A stretch of DNA of 64,000 nucleotides from JAJFJD01 sp965228695 (GTDB taxonomy: Bacteria; Pseudomonadota; Alphaproteobacteria; UBA8366): positions 4,464,001 to 4,528,000 of the forward strand of contig CBDDIB010000002.1 in assembly GCA_965228695.1 (NCBI GenBank), in the 5' to 3' direction. The notes beneath the pieces are model-generated. The model had not been told where the DNA came from. It made no database searches and saw only the letters and a program-made list of their open reading frames with translations. Positions 17,008-25,535 of the stretch are shown piece by piece. Positions within the stretch are counted from its first letter, which is position 1. Every line of letters starts with the position of its first letter. The position numbers were made by a program, and so were the translations under genes.

Positions 17008-17964
17008 ATGCTCGATTTACCCAAGGCCGTAACCGTCGTCGAAGTCGGCCCGCGCGACGGCCTCCAATCGCTCGATCATTGGGTCGAGACCGACGACAAG
17101 GTCGCCATGATCGACCGATTGAGCGACGCCGGTTTCCCGGTCATCGAAGTGACCAGCTTCACGCACCCGAGGGTCGTGCCGATGCTGCGCGACGCGGAAG
17201 ACGTGCTGGCGCGTATCAAACGCCGGGACGGCACCGTCTACCGGGCCCTCGTCCCGAACAAGCGCGGGGCCATCCGGGCCGTCGAGACCGATGTCGATGA
17301 AATCCTCGGGCTGATGACCGTCAGCGCCAGTTACCTGGCGAAGAACCAGAACATGACCCTCGACGAGGTGATCGAGGCCGGCGGCGACTGTTTTCGGGTC
17401 GCGGACGAGGCCGGCCGGGCCTTTATCATGGCGCTCGGCATGTCGCTGTTCTGTCCCTATGAAGGGATCATCCCGACCGAAAGCACCCTCGACTGCGTCG
17501 CCCGCTTGCGCAACGCCGGCATCCGGCGATTCTATCTCGCCGCCAGCACGGGCATGGAAGAACCCGTTCAGGTCAATACCCTGTTCAAGCAAGCGCATGA
17601 CCGATTCCCCGATTGCGAATTCGGCTTCCACCTGCATGAGAAGATGGGCATGGCGCCCGCCAACCTGCTGGCGGCACTCGATGCCGGGGTTACGATGGTG
17701 GAAGGGTCGATCTGCGGGATCGGCGGCGGCATCGCCTTCCCTGGCGGCGTCGGCTCGATCGGCAACCTGCCGACGGAAGATATCGTGCAGTTTTTGAACG
17801 AGATGGGGATCGCGACCGGTATCCGCACCGAAGACGCCCTGACCGCGGCCCAGGACATTGCGGCGTTGACCGGTATTCCCCTGAACAGCCGGCTCGGCAC
17901 CGTCGGCATGCGTCAGGACGTCATCCGCAAGGGCGCCGAGAATCCCGCCGCCCATCCCGAGTGA
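17008..17964 (+). CDS. HMG-CoA lyase-like DRE-TIM aldolase
   Basis: A 318-residue member of the hydroxymethylglutaryl-CoA lyase family, which cleaves 3-hydroxyacyl-CoA esters to acetyl-CoA-type products. The metal and catalytic residues are present: Arg16-Asp17 in EVGPRDGLQS, and His208 and His210 in FHLHEKMG. The flexible loop is unusual. Human HMG-CoA lyase has a catalytic Cys in GLGGCPYA; here the region reads CGIGGGIAFPGG, so that position is Gly and the only nearby Cys (236) is four residues earlier. Substrate range may therefore differ. It is coupled to the CoA-transferase gene and followed by a TRAP transporter. Confidence 0.82.
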   Translation: MLDLPKAVTVVEVGPRDGLQSLDHWVETDDKVAMIDRLSDAGFPVIEVTSFTHPRVVPMLRDAEDVLARIKRRDGTVYRALVPNKRGAIRAVETDVDEILGLMTVSASYLAKNQNMTLDEVIEAGGDCFRVADEAGRAFIMALGMSLFCPYEGIIPTESTLDCVARLRNAGIRRFYLAASTGMEEPVQVNTLFKQAHDRFPDCEFGFHLHEKMGMAPANLLAALDAGVTMVEGSICGIGGGIAFPGGVGSIGNLPTEDIVQFLNEMGIATGIRTEDALTAAQDIAALTGIPLNSRLGTVGMRQDVIRKGAENPAAHPE

Positions 17965-18438
17965 TCCGTCGGATGCACGCTTGGTGGCGTTTTTAACCGT
18001 GCATCAGACCTCGGATGGCGTCGAACGGGCGGTTTCGGGTCAAAACGTCAGTGTCCCACCGTGTCGCGCGCAACCAGATCGCGCCTTACGACAGAGTTGA
18101 GCCGTTCGCCTGGTCGCTGATTGACGCCAACAAAGCCCCCGTTCTGGAAGGACCGATTGGCCGAACCCTGCATTCGATGGAACAACGCCGAATGACGGCG
18201 CCCGTATGAAACAGCTTGGCGCCGGACGGACTCCCGCAGAAGAAGGTATTGATCGAAAATATTGCCCAAATTTATATACTTAAAGTTGCAGCCTCTTTGA
18301 GAAAAATGTCAATAATTTCTTGCTCGTGAGGCAAAAGGCTGATGACAATGCGGGTACATCGGTGCGCGCTTAAGAAGCAATGTTGCACGCCGAAAGGAAC
18401 TACAACCAAAATGGCCATGACAAACAGTTGGAGGATCA
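17965..18438. other. 474-base gap upstream of the TRAP transporter
   Basis: The gap begins with a hairpin (GATGCACG 17972-17979 with CGTGCATC 17998-18005, loop of 18) close to the lyase stop. The 18240-18330 part is AT-rich and probably contains the dctP promoter, though no convincing -35/-10 pair was found. A 64-codon open frame at 18015-18209 has no recognisable features and is not called. GGAGG precedes the dctP start. Confidence 0.45.
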
Positions 18439-19578
18439 ATGTTTAAGTACAACTCAAGCCTAAAACGGCTTAGCTGGCGTGTGGGCGCAGGGGTCAAGGC
18501 GTTGGCCTTGGCGACGGCGCTGACCGCCACCAGCGCAAGCGCCGACGTCACGATCCGTTTAGCATCCGACACGGTGGGCCCGCCGCATCCGGCCGGCATC
18601 GCAATGGAGATCTTCAAGGAGAAAGTCGAAGCCGCGATCCCGGGCAGTTCGGTTCGGATCTTCGTCTCTTCCTCGCTCTATAAGAACGCCGAAGCGGTCG
18701 AGGCGATGACGGAAGGAAACCTCGAGATGGCCTGGGGTCAGTTCGGCAAAACCGCCATCCTTGATCCGTGGACCAACGTCGTGCTCGGGCCGATGCAGTT
18801 GACGACCGCCGGCGCCATCAATGCGCTGGACGATTTCGACACCTTTAAGATGCTGCAGAAGCGCTTCAACGACGTTCACGACGTCACCATCGTCGGATCC
18901 GCGCATTTGAGCTTCTATATGGGAGCGGGCGCCGGTTTCCGTCTGTTGAACCCCGATGATTTCGAGGGCAAGAAGATCCGGTCCATGGGCCCGGCGGAAA
19001 ACGCCATGCTACGCGCCTTTGGCGCAAACCCGACGACGATGGCCTTTGGCGACGTTCCGCCTGCGCTGCAAACAAACGTCATTGACGGTCTTCTGACCAG
19101 CCTCGGCGGATGGAACAAGGTCAAGGAACAGGCCCCGTTCTACACCATTGCCGGCATTAACGGCATCGTCGGCGACTACTACTACATCGCCTACTCGAAC
19201 AAATGGTGGAAGAAGCTAAAGCCCGCACATCAGAAGATCATCGCAAAGATCATGGCTGAAGAAGTTCTGCCGTGGGCCAAGCGGGCGAACTTCTGCAACG
19301 ACAAACGCCTGATCGACAAGTTCGGCACCAAGGATCCCTCTAAGCCGGGCATCTATATCATGTCTGCGGACCAATCCAGTGCACTCGCCAAACAGCTCGG
19401 CACCGCCACGTCCGACTGGATCAAGAAAAACACGCCGGACGACGCCAACCAATGGGTCGATAAGTTCGCCCAAGAAGCGAAGGCCGCGGTGGCAGCGAAT
19501 CCGCCTGGTTCCAATTGGCTGGAAAAAACCGATTGCGCCGCATTGGAGCCGATTTTCGCGAAGTACACGAAGAAATAG
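18439..19578 (+). CDS. dctP: TRAP transporter substrate-binding protein, DctP family
   Basis: A 379-residue periplasmic binding protein for sodium-driven uptake, usually of carboxylates. A Sec signal peptide (residues 1-35, cleavage after SASA) is followed by the family pattern VTIRLASDTVGPPHPAG. Arg195-type ligand contact is expected in the GKKIRSMG segment, where family members place the Arg that binds the carboxylate. GDVPPALQTNVIDG is the conserved interdomain segment. A GGAGG sits before the ATG. A strong terminator follows directly. Confidence 0.92.
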   Translation: MFKYNSSLKRLSWRVGAGVKALALATALTATSASADVTIRLASDTVGPPHPAGIAMEIFKEKVEAAIPGSSVRIFVSSSLYKNAEAVEAMTEGNLEMAWGQFGKTAILDPWTNVVLGPMQLTTAGAINALDDFDTFKMLQKRFNDVHDVTIVGSAHLSFYMGAGAGFRLLNPDDFEGKKIRSMGPAENAMLRAFGANPTTMAFGDVPPALQTNVIDGLLTSLGGWNKVKEQAPFYTIAGINGIVGDYYYIAYSNKWWKKLKPAHQKIIAKIMAEEVLPWAKRANFCNDKRLIDKFGTKDPSKPGIYIMSADQSSALAKQLGTATSDWIKKNTPDDANQWVDKFAQEAKAAVAANPPGSNWLEKTDCAALEPIFAKYTKK

Positions 19579-19597
19579 GAACGGCTGTTTTTTAGCC

Positions 19598-19638
19598 GGA
19601 CTGGCCGGTTCAACTACGAACCGGCCAGTCCTTTTCTT
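19598..19638 (+). terminator. Strong intrinsic terminator between dctP and dctQ
   Basis: GGACTGGCCGGTTC (19598-19611) pairs perfectly with GAACCGGCCAGTCC (19618-19631), six-base loop, then TTTTCTT (19632-19638). It lies 20 bases after the dctP stop and before dctQ. Partial readthrough would yield more binding protein than membrane subunits. Confidence 0.9.
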
Positions 19639-19737
19639 CGTATCTATCTTATGGTTCACGAGTACCGATTCGATAAACAAAGACGGCTGATGTTCACAGC
19701 CGCAAGCTCGGGACCATTCAGGGGGGGGACGCACGTC

Positions 19738-20295
19738 ATGGACGGGATCGTCGATAGAGCCTACCGAATATTTCGATTTCTGCTCGACAAAGTCATCGGT
19801 TACAGCGCCATTCTAATCATGTTCCTCGGGACATGGTTGGCGATCATTGAGGTCGTGCGCCGTTATATCTTCAGCACGGTTTTCGATTGGGGCCAGGATG
19901 CCGTCACCTACGGCATCGTTGCGTCCGTATTCCTCTACTTCTCCGTAACGCAGGCGCGGCGCTCCCATCTCCGCATGTCAGCCTTGATGGATGTTCTGGA
20001 AGAACAGGGCTTTATCAAGTTCGTCTTGGTGGTCCGGGCACTGTTCTCGGCGCTCGGGCTCGTCGTTTATGGCGCCATCGCCTATTGGGGCATTCCGACC
20101 GTGGAACGGTCGCTCGAGCTTGGCCGCAAGACCTATAGCATGGTCATACTCATCTGGCCGTTCCAAGCCATCCTGGCCACCGCCTTCTCGCTTTTGGCGA
20201 TTGTCTGTCTGTTCCAGCTTTACCAGGACATTCGCGCGCTCATGGGCAAGAAAGTCTTTGAGTGGGCGCCCGTTGAAGAAGGCATAGAGATCTAG
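19738..20295 (+). CDS. dctQ: TRAP transporter small permease, DctQ family
   Basis: A 185-residue membrane protein with four predicted helices (about residues 16-38, 52-70, 92-115 and 133-158), the standard DctQ topology. The pattern RRSHLRMSALMDVL after helix 2 is typical. The ATG at 19738 is chosen because a G-rich Shine-Dalgarno-like run (near 19721) precedes it; an earlier start at 19651 would add an implausible polar segment. Two bases separate it from dctM. It couples the binding protein to the large permease. Confidence 0.88.
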   Translation: MDGIVDRAYRIFRFLLDKVIGYSAILIMFLGTWLAIIEVVRRYIFSTVFDWGQDAVTYGIVASVFLYFSVTQARRSHLRMSALMDVLEEQGFIKFVLVVRALFSALGLVVYGAIAYWGIPTVERSLELGRKTYSMVILIWPFQAILATAFSLLAIVCLFQLYQDIRALMGKKVFEWAPVEEGIEI

Positions 20296-20297
20296 TC

Positions 20298-21584
20298 ATG
20301 GGCGCCTTAGGAACCGCATTACTGTCCATGCTGGCGCTCGGCGGGCCGATTGCGCTCGCCCTGGTCGCCGTCACCGTCGGCTTCATTATCTACGATCCTT
20401 TGCTGTCGGATGACGCCATCTTCCGCTCGTTCTTCAGTTTCGTGAACAAATATACGCTGATGGCGATCCCGTTCTTCATCTATGCGGGTTTCCTCATGGA
20501 GCGGACCGGCCTGATCGCTAAACTCTTCCGTTTCGCCGACGCCCTGGTCGGGTGGGTGCCGGGCGGTTTCGCCTACGCGACGATTCTGTCCGCCGTCATG
20601 TTCGGTGCGATCTCCGGATCGTCGACGGCCATGGCCGCCGCCATGGGGGTCGTCGCCTACCCGGAAATGGTCAAACGCGGTTACCCGAAATGGATGGCGG
20701 CAGGCGTTATCGCGACGGGCGGCGGCATTGCGATTCTCATCCCGCCCAGCATCACGCTTATCCTCTATGGCGTGTTGACCGAGGAATCGATCGTCAAGTT
20801 GTTCCTGGCCGGCGTCATACCGGGGATCATGCTGGCCTTGAGCGACGCCGTCATCGTGATGACCATGGCGACCATCATCAAGCTTCCAAGGAACGAGTTC
20901 GATTGGCGGGAATTGCGCGATGCAGGACTGGATGCCCTGCCGGCCCTGATGATGCCGGTGTTTGTCCTCGGCGGACTCTATGGCGGCATTCTCACGCCGA
21001 CGGAGTCCGGGGCCGGCGCCTGTGCCTATGCGTTGATATATGGCTTCTTCTCCATGCGGGATAAGTTCTTCAACGAGATGGTCGCGGCGACGGAGCGGGC
21101 CGTCAACCTGACGGCGATCCTGTTTTTCCTGCTTGGCGGCGTCGGAATCTTCCAATTCCTGCTCGCCAACCAGGGATGGCCGCAGGAAATCGCCGCGTGG
21201 GTCACGGGGATCGGATTGTCACCGATCGGCTTCCTCGCGGTTCTGCTCGCAGTGCTGCTGTTCTTGTCCATGTTCCTGACCGGCGTCGCCATTTTGGTGC
21301 TGGTCGTGCCGATCATTTATCCGGTTTCGTTGACGCTCGGCATCGATCCCATCCATCTCGGTGTTCTCTTCGCGCTTTGTATCGAGATGGGCGCCGTGAT
21401 TCCACCCGTCGGGCTCAACCTGTTTGCCGTGAGCGGCACGACCAACGTCCCGGTAACGACGGTGATGCGTGGTGCCTTCCCGTATTTGTGTACGGACGGG
21501 TGTGTGCTCTTGTTGTGCATGTTCCTCCCGATCCTGACGCTTTGGCTACCAAACCTGGTGGTCAAACCCATCTTCGGCGGTTGA
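20298..21584 (+). CDS. dctM: TRAP transporter large permease, DctM family
   Basis: A 428-residue inner-membrane permease with about twelve helices, using a sodium gradient for import. Conserved stretches include YTLMAIPFFIYAGFLMERTG near residue 52, AISGSSTAMAAAMG near 108, GGGIAILIPPSI near 142 and GAVIPPVGLNLF near 364. These Gly/Pro-rich hairpins form the ion and substrate sites in the DctM family. Length is normal. With dctP and dctQ it forms a complete transporter, probably for the acid handled by the CoA-transferase and lyase upstream. Confidence 0.93.
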   Translation: MGALGTALLSMLALGGPIALALVAVTVGFIIYDPLLSDDAIFRSFFSFVNKYTLMAIPFFIYAGFLMERTGLIAKLFRFADALVGWVPGGFAYATILSAVMFGAISGSSTAMAAAMGVVAYPEMVKRGYPKWMAAGVIATGGGIAILIPPSITLILYGVLTEESIVKLFLAGVIPGIMLALSDAVIVMTMATIIKLPRNEFDWRELRDAGLDALPALMMPVFVLGGLYGGILTPTESGAGACAYALIYGFFSMRDKFFNEMVAATERAVNLTAILFFLLGGVGIFQFLLANQGWPQEIAAWVTGIGLSPIGFLAVLLAVLLFLSMFLTGVAILVLVVPIIYPVSLTLGIDPIHLGVLFALCIEMGAVIPPVGLNLFAVSGTTNVPVTTVMRGAFPYLCTDGCVLLLCMFLPILTLWLPNLVVKPIFGG

Positions 21585-21950
21585 CCGGGGGACACCGGCA
21601 CCCCGATCCAAGGAAAGGGCGTAGCGTCGGCTTCGAGCCAAGTTGCGAGCCATGCCACGCCCTTGGCGTCAGAACGGTTTGTCCCCGCAGAACGCCGCTA
21701 ACGACGGCGTGGCGTTGATCATGAATTCAAGAATGATCGGGGGATGATGGCATTTTACCGGTACCCCTTGCGTGCGCGGCCATGTCCGCTTCGGGTCACT
21801 GGCGGAAGGCGGGAGATTCCATAGGAGTGCCCGTTTCCAATGTAAGAGCGGCCACCACGCCCACAAGGCTTGCGCGATAAGGTTCGTTCATTATGGACTC
21901 AATCGACCGGACCGTTCGCAGATGGTTTGAATCCAAACAACGATAGATTC
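21585..21950. other. Convergent gap with a possible dispersed-repeat remnant
   Basis: This 366-base gap lies between dctM (plus) and pssA (minus). ATGTCCGCTTCGGGTCACTG at 21782-21801 resembles a short intergenic sequence that recurs in many alphaproteobacteria ('TGTCCGCTT.TGGGTCA'). Open frames across it lack recognisable features and are not called. No clear terminator was found. Confidence 0.4.
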
Positions 21951-22829
21951 TCAAACCTGGCGCAGAGGGGGTGGTTTGGATGCCTCGTCCTCTGCCGCAT
22001 CGGGCGGATCATCCGGCCCCTGATCCTGTTGATCATCGCCCTCATCGTCGTCGCCGATGTCGTGCAGGCGTTCCGCTTCGCGCCGCAGGCGCGTGAAGGA
22101 CAGATAGGCAAACGGCAGCGTGACGATGTAAAGCACCGCGACCACGATCAAGGTCCGCCAAGGCGCCCCTGCTAGTCCGGCCACGACCAGACCGGCGGCA
22201 ACCAGGACGAACAGCACATAGTCCTGCGGCACCTTCAATTTCTTGAAGGAGAACGTCGGCAATTGACTGACCATCAGTGCGCCGATCAGGGCAAGCCAGC
22301 TTCCCGCGACCAAGGGATGCCGCGCGACCGCGTCGCCCACCTCGAAGCTAACGACCAGGGGCAAGATCGCGAGACCGGCCCCTGCCGGCGCCGGAACGCC
22401 CGTGAAATAATTGTAGGCATACGGCGGCAACTTCCCGAGCGTCGTATTGAACCGCGCCAATCGCAGGGCGGCGCAGACCACGAAGAAGAGCGCCGCAATC
22501 CAACCGGGGCCGTCGACGCTGCTGAGCGCCCAAACATAAATGACCACCGCGGGTGCGACCCCGAATGCAATCACGTCGGACAGGGAATCGAGTTCCGCGC
22601 CGAAGTCGCTCGCCGACTTCAGCAGACGCGCCATCCGGCCATCCAGCGCATCGAGGATGGCGGCGACCAGGATCGCCACAACGGCGAATTCCCATTTGCC
22701 GTCGAAGGCGAAGCGGATCGCCGTGAACCCGGCGGACAAGGCCCCCACCGTAATGATATTAGGGATCATTTTGCTGACGGTTTGGCCCTTCAATCGGGGG
22801 ACCCGTCGAAATCGGCGGCGTTTTAGCAT
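21951..22829 (-). CDS. pssA: CDP-diacylglycerol--serine O-phosphatidyltransferase
   Basis: A 292-residue integral membrane enzyme making phosphatidylserine from CDP-diacylglycerol and serine. The CDP-alcohol phosphotransferase motif is complete: Asp60, Asp63-Gly64, Ala67-Arg68, Gly77, Asp81, Asp85 (DALDGRMARLL...GAELDSLSD). About seven to eight helices follow. The last ~45 residues are a charged, Asp/Pro-rich tail (DIGDDDEGDDQQDQG...), longer than usual. The start overlaps the psd stop by one base, so the two phosphatidylethanolamine-pathway enzymes are coupled. Confidence 0.95.
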   Translation of the reverse strand: MLKRRRFRRVPRLKGQTVSKMIPNIITVGALSAGFTAIRFAFDGKWEFAVVAILVAAILDALDGRMARLLKSASDFGAELDSLSDVIAFGVAPAVVIYVWALSSVDGPGWIAALFFVVCAALRLARFNTTLGKLPPYAYNYFTGVPAPAGAGLAILPLVVSFEVGDAVARHPLVAGSWLALIGALMVSQLPTFSFKKLKVPQDYVLFVLVAAGLVVAGLAGAPWRTLIVVAVLYIVTLPFAYLSFTRLRREAERLHDIGDDDEGDDQQDQGPDDPPDAAEDEASKPPPLRQV

Positions 22830-23533
22830 CAGCGTATCTCTCCCTGCCGTGCGGTCTCGGTGCTCGCCAGGTCGGCCAGCACCGTCTCGCCGGCAATGGT
22901 AATCTGGTTCGTCACGACAAGCGGTGCAACGCCCGTCGGCAGATAGATATCGACGCGGCTGCCGAACCGGATCATCCCGATCCGATCGCCCGCTTGCAGG
23001 GCTTGGCCCGGCGACACCTCGCAGAGGATGCGCCGGGCGACCAATCCGGCAATCTGGACACAGGCGATGTCGCGGCCGTCGGGCATCGTCAGCCGCAGCG
23101 ATTGCCGTTCGTTATGCTCGCTCGCCTTATCCAGCGACGCGTTGAAGAACTTCCCCGGCCGATACGACAGTTTGGCGATCCGACCCGCCACGGGCGACCG
23201 GTTGACGTGACAATTGAAGACGTTCATGAAGACGCTGATCCGGGTCAGCGGCGTGTCTCCCATCTCGAGTTCGGGCGGCGGCGGCGCCTCGACGATCATC
23301 TGCACGACACCGTCGGCCGGGCTGATCACCAGACCCTCTCGGGTCGGCGTGACCCGTGGTGGATCACGGAAAAAATAAACGCACCACACGGTCAAGATAC
23401 CGCCGAGGACGAGCAGCGGCGTCCAGAAGAAGGCGAGGACCAGCGTCACGCCGGCAAATGCCGCGATGAACGGGTATCCCGCCCGATGGATCGGCGGCAT
23501 TACAGGCTTCAATGTCTCACGTAATGTCGTCAC
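22829..23533 (-). CDS. psd: Phosphatidylserine decarboxylase proenzyme
   Basis: A 234-residue membrane-associated enzyme that converts phosphatidylserine to phosphatidylethanolamine using a pyruvoyl group. It opens PPIHRAGYPFI and carries VISPADGVV, FMNVFNCHVNRSP and, near the C-terminus, RFGSRVDIYLP. Self-cleavage at the Gly-Ser there yields the small alpha subunit with its pyruvoyl end. The short length fits the compact alphaproteobacterial form. The GTG at 23533 is preferred, since GAGAGGAG precedes it; an ATG at 23590 would add 19 polar residues. Confidence 0.93.
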   Translation of the reverse strand: MTTLRETLKPVMPPIHRAGYPFIAAFAGVTLVLAFFWTPLLVLGGILTVWCVYFFRDPPRVTPTREGLVISPADGVVQMIVEAPPPPELEMGDTPLTRISVFMNVFNCHVNRSPVAGRIAKLSYRPGKFFNASLDKASEHNERQSLRLTMPDGRDIACVQIAGLVARRILCEVSPGQALQAGDRIGMIRFGSRVDIYLPTGVAPLVVTNQITIAGETVLADLASTETARQGEIR

Positions 23534-23812
23534 GTAGCGGCGCTCCTCTCCCCAATATTGGCCGGCGCGTTTCCGATGACGCTCCGGCACCCTTTCCGCG
23601 CCACGCCCCGCGAGGGCGCGTAACCTCCTGACTTTTCACAGTATCCGCGGCGGTTTGGTAACAAAGTGTAAATGTTATGCCGAATATATTGGGATGAATT
23701 GAGCGGATTAAAGCCATTGGCGCGGCCCGATGGTTGGCAGCACCGCCGCCGTCGAACCGCACAGCGGAAATACGGGTTTTGACCATTAATAGATAAGACC
23801 CAGCATTTCATT

Positions 23813-24208
23813 ATGGTAGAGCCCTTGATCAATTTCAGCTTTCGATACAGATCCATGGCCTTTCGGGTCTGGGCCACCGCGGAGGAAGCGCGGACAGGTC
23901 TCGCGTTTTTCGAAGGGCGTCTCGGCGTCCTTCCCTTTACGGGTGACGGCTCCAATCGCCGGCAGAACACCCTGGCGGTCCTCGATATGGCGAAACGGTT
24001 CACCGACCTCACCGTGCACCTGCCGGATGGGTATGAAATCGTCGTTTCCGCGGCGTTGAGGTCGGACGGGCCCGCCACACCAGCCTGGGCCCTCGGCGAA
24101 GCGATCAGCCGACTTGCGGGCACCAAACAGCTCGTCGATATGGTCGGATCGCTGCAACCAGCCCGTCGTCTCCGCGACGTCCCGCATCCGCCGTCTAACG
24201 CGCCTTAG
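23813..24208 (+). CDS. Hypothetical protein
   Basis: A 131-residue open frame with a plausible mixed composition (AFRVWATAEEARTGLAFFEGRLGVLPF, shown in two parts: AFRVWATAEEA and GLAFFEGRLGVLPF). No family is recognised, and no signal peptide or membrane helix is seen. It could start at the ATG at 23813 or at an internal ATG 14 codons later; neither has a clear Shine-Dalgarno. It ends inside the convergent LysM gene (14-base overlap). The opposite strand also holds open frames here, so coding status is uncertain; this strand gives the more protein-like sequence. Confidence 0.45.
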   Translation: MVEPLINFSFRYRSMAFRVWATAEEARTGLAFFEGRLGVLPFTGDGSNRRQNTLAVLDMAKRFTDLTVHLPDGYEIVVSAALRSDGPATPAWALGEAISRLAGTKQLVDMVGSLQPARRLRDVPHPPSNAP

Positions 24209-25424
24209 GCGTCGGCAGCGAGAATACCTGACCAGGGTAGATTAGGTCCGGGTCACGAATTTGATCCCGATTTGCCCGATAGATAACCGTATACCGCATC
24301 CCGTCGCCATAGGACCGACGCGCCAACCGCCACAGACTGTTGCCCGGCTGCACCACGACGAACGTATCTCCCGCGAGTTCAGCAACCGGCCGGGACCGCG
24401 TGAACGGCAGCTCAATGCGTTGCGCTACCTTCCCGCTCACCAGTTGATCGATGCGCAAGGTATAAGTCCCCGGCGCGACCGAACCGTCCGGGCGGAGCTG
24501 CCAGCTTCCGTCGTCGCGCACCTCCGCTTCGCCGAGAACCTTATTGTCGAGATAGGCGCGCAGATACGCCTTCGGCTCGCCCTTGCCGCCCAGCGTCAAA
24601 TTGCCCTTCTCGTCATAGTCGATTACTTGCAGACGGAGCGCGTCCGTCCCGACGCCCGGCCCCGGTTTCGGCTCTTGCAAAATCGTTGCTGGACCGGCTC
24701 CGTCCCGCGGCACCAGGACCGCGACCGGCGCTTCCGGCTGTGACGGCGGTTTATCCGACGCCGACGCGGCGGATGGCGACGACTGCGGCTGTTCAGACCC
24801 TCGGGCCGCCTGCCCCGGGGGCGCGGGTTTCGAGGACGCGGATTCTTTCGGAACCATCAGGACGACGACCTTTTCCGATGCGGCGCTGCTGCCGTCCGGC
24901 CGTTCCGTCGAAATCGAGAGGTTGGCGTCGCCGGGGTCCAAGCGCCCTTCGGGCACCAGCACCCATTCCCCTTTGCTGTTTGCCGTGGTTTCGCCGACGA
25001 GCTTTTCTCGGTCATAGATTTTGACCTTGCTGCCCGGCGCAGCGCGACCCGCAATGACCGCCTCCCCGGCCGGCGTCACGCGAACCACATCGAAGCTGGG
25101 TGCAACGGCAGGCGGTTTCTCGTCCGTCTGTGCCGGCGGTGTGGCGTCCGACGCCGCCGTTCCCGGTGTCTCCGTCGCGGCCGGCCGTCCCGTCTTCGCG
25201 GCATCATCGGAAGGAGGCGTACCCGCGGTGAAAGGTGTAGACGTCGAGGTAGGTGTAGACACCGAGGAAGAATCCGCCGGCGCGTTTGCCGCGGTTTTCT
25301 GCTCGGCATCGTCGACGGGCCAAGTGAAATACAGGATTGCGGCCAGCACCAAGCCTACCGCGCACGCGCCTATAAGAACATTTCGGTTCACGCCGCCCCC
25401 AAAAACCGATTTCCACGCCATCAT
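24195..25424 (-). CDS. LysM-domain envelope protein with Ig-like repeats
   Basis: A 410-residue protein anchored by an N-terminal helix (NVLIGACAVGLVLAAILYF, about residues 13-32). A long Thr/Ser/Pro/Ala-rich linker follows, with two bacterial Ig-like segments (near FDVVRVTPAGEAVIAGRA, and near LQVIDYDEKGNLTLGGKG). It ends in a LysM domain (VVQPGNSLWRLARRSYGDG...YPGQVFSLP) that binds peptidoglycan. It probably links inner membrane and cell wall; the actual role is unknown. The start is taken at the double ATG at 25424 because the longer frame adds residues untypical of an export signal. Confidence 0.85.
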   Translation of the reverse strand: MMAWKSVFGGGVNRNVLIGACAVGLVLAAILYFTWPVDDAEQKTAANAPADSSSVSTPTSTSTPFTAGTPPSDDAAKTGRPAATETPGTAASDATPPAQTDEKPPAVAPSFDVVRVTPAGEAVIAGRAAPGSKVKIYDREKLVGETTANSKGEWVLVPEGRLDPGDANLSISTERPDGSSAASEKVVVLMVPKESASSKPAPPGQAARGSEQPQSSPSAASASDKPPSQPEAPVAVLVPRDGAGPATILQEPKPGPGVGTDALRLQVIDYDEKGNLTLGGKGEPKAYLRAYLDNKVLGEAEVRDDGSWQLRPDGSVAPGTYTLRIDQLVSGKVAQRIELPFTRSRPVAELAGDTFVVVQPGNSLWRLARRSYGDGMRYTVIYRANRDQIRDPDLIYPGQVFSLPTPKAR

Positions 25425-25535
25425 TTGTAGTATTCCATGCCGCGGGACGCAATGTTGCCAGCCGGCCGGCTTTCCCAACGGACATCGCGCAATCGAGCTT
25501 GTTTTCTCCTGTGGTGCGCCTTAAACCCCTTTTTC

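Noticed and set aside
18015..18209. 64-residue open frame upstream of dctP
   Set aside because: No family, signal or convincing ribosome site; it sits in a gap expected to be regulatory.
21669..21866. 65-residue open frame on the minus strand downstream of dctM
   Set aside because: Sequence is of the kind produced by dispersed intergenic repeats and has no recognisable domain.
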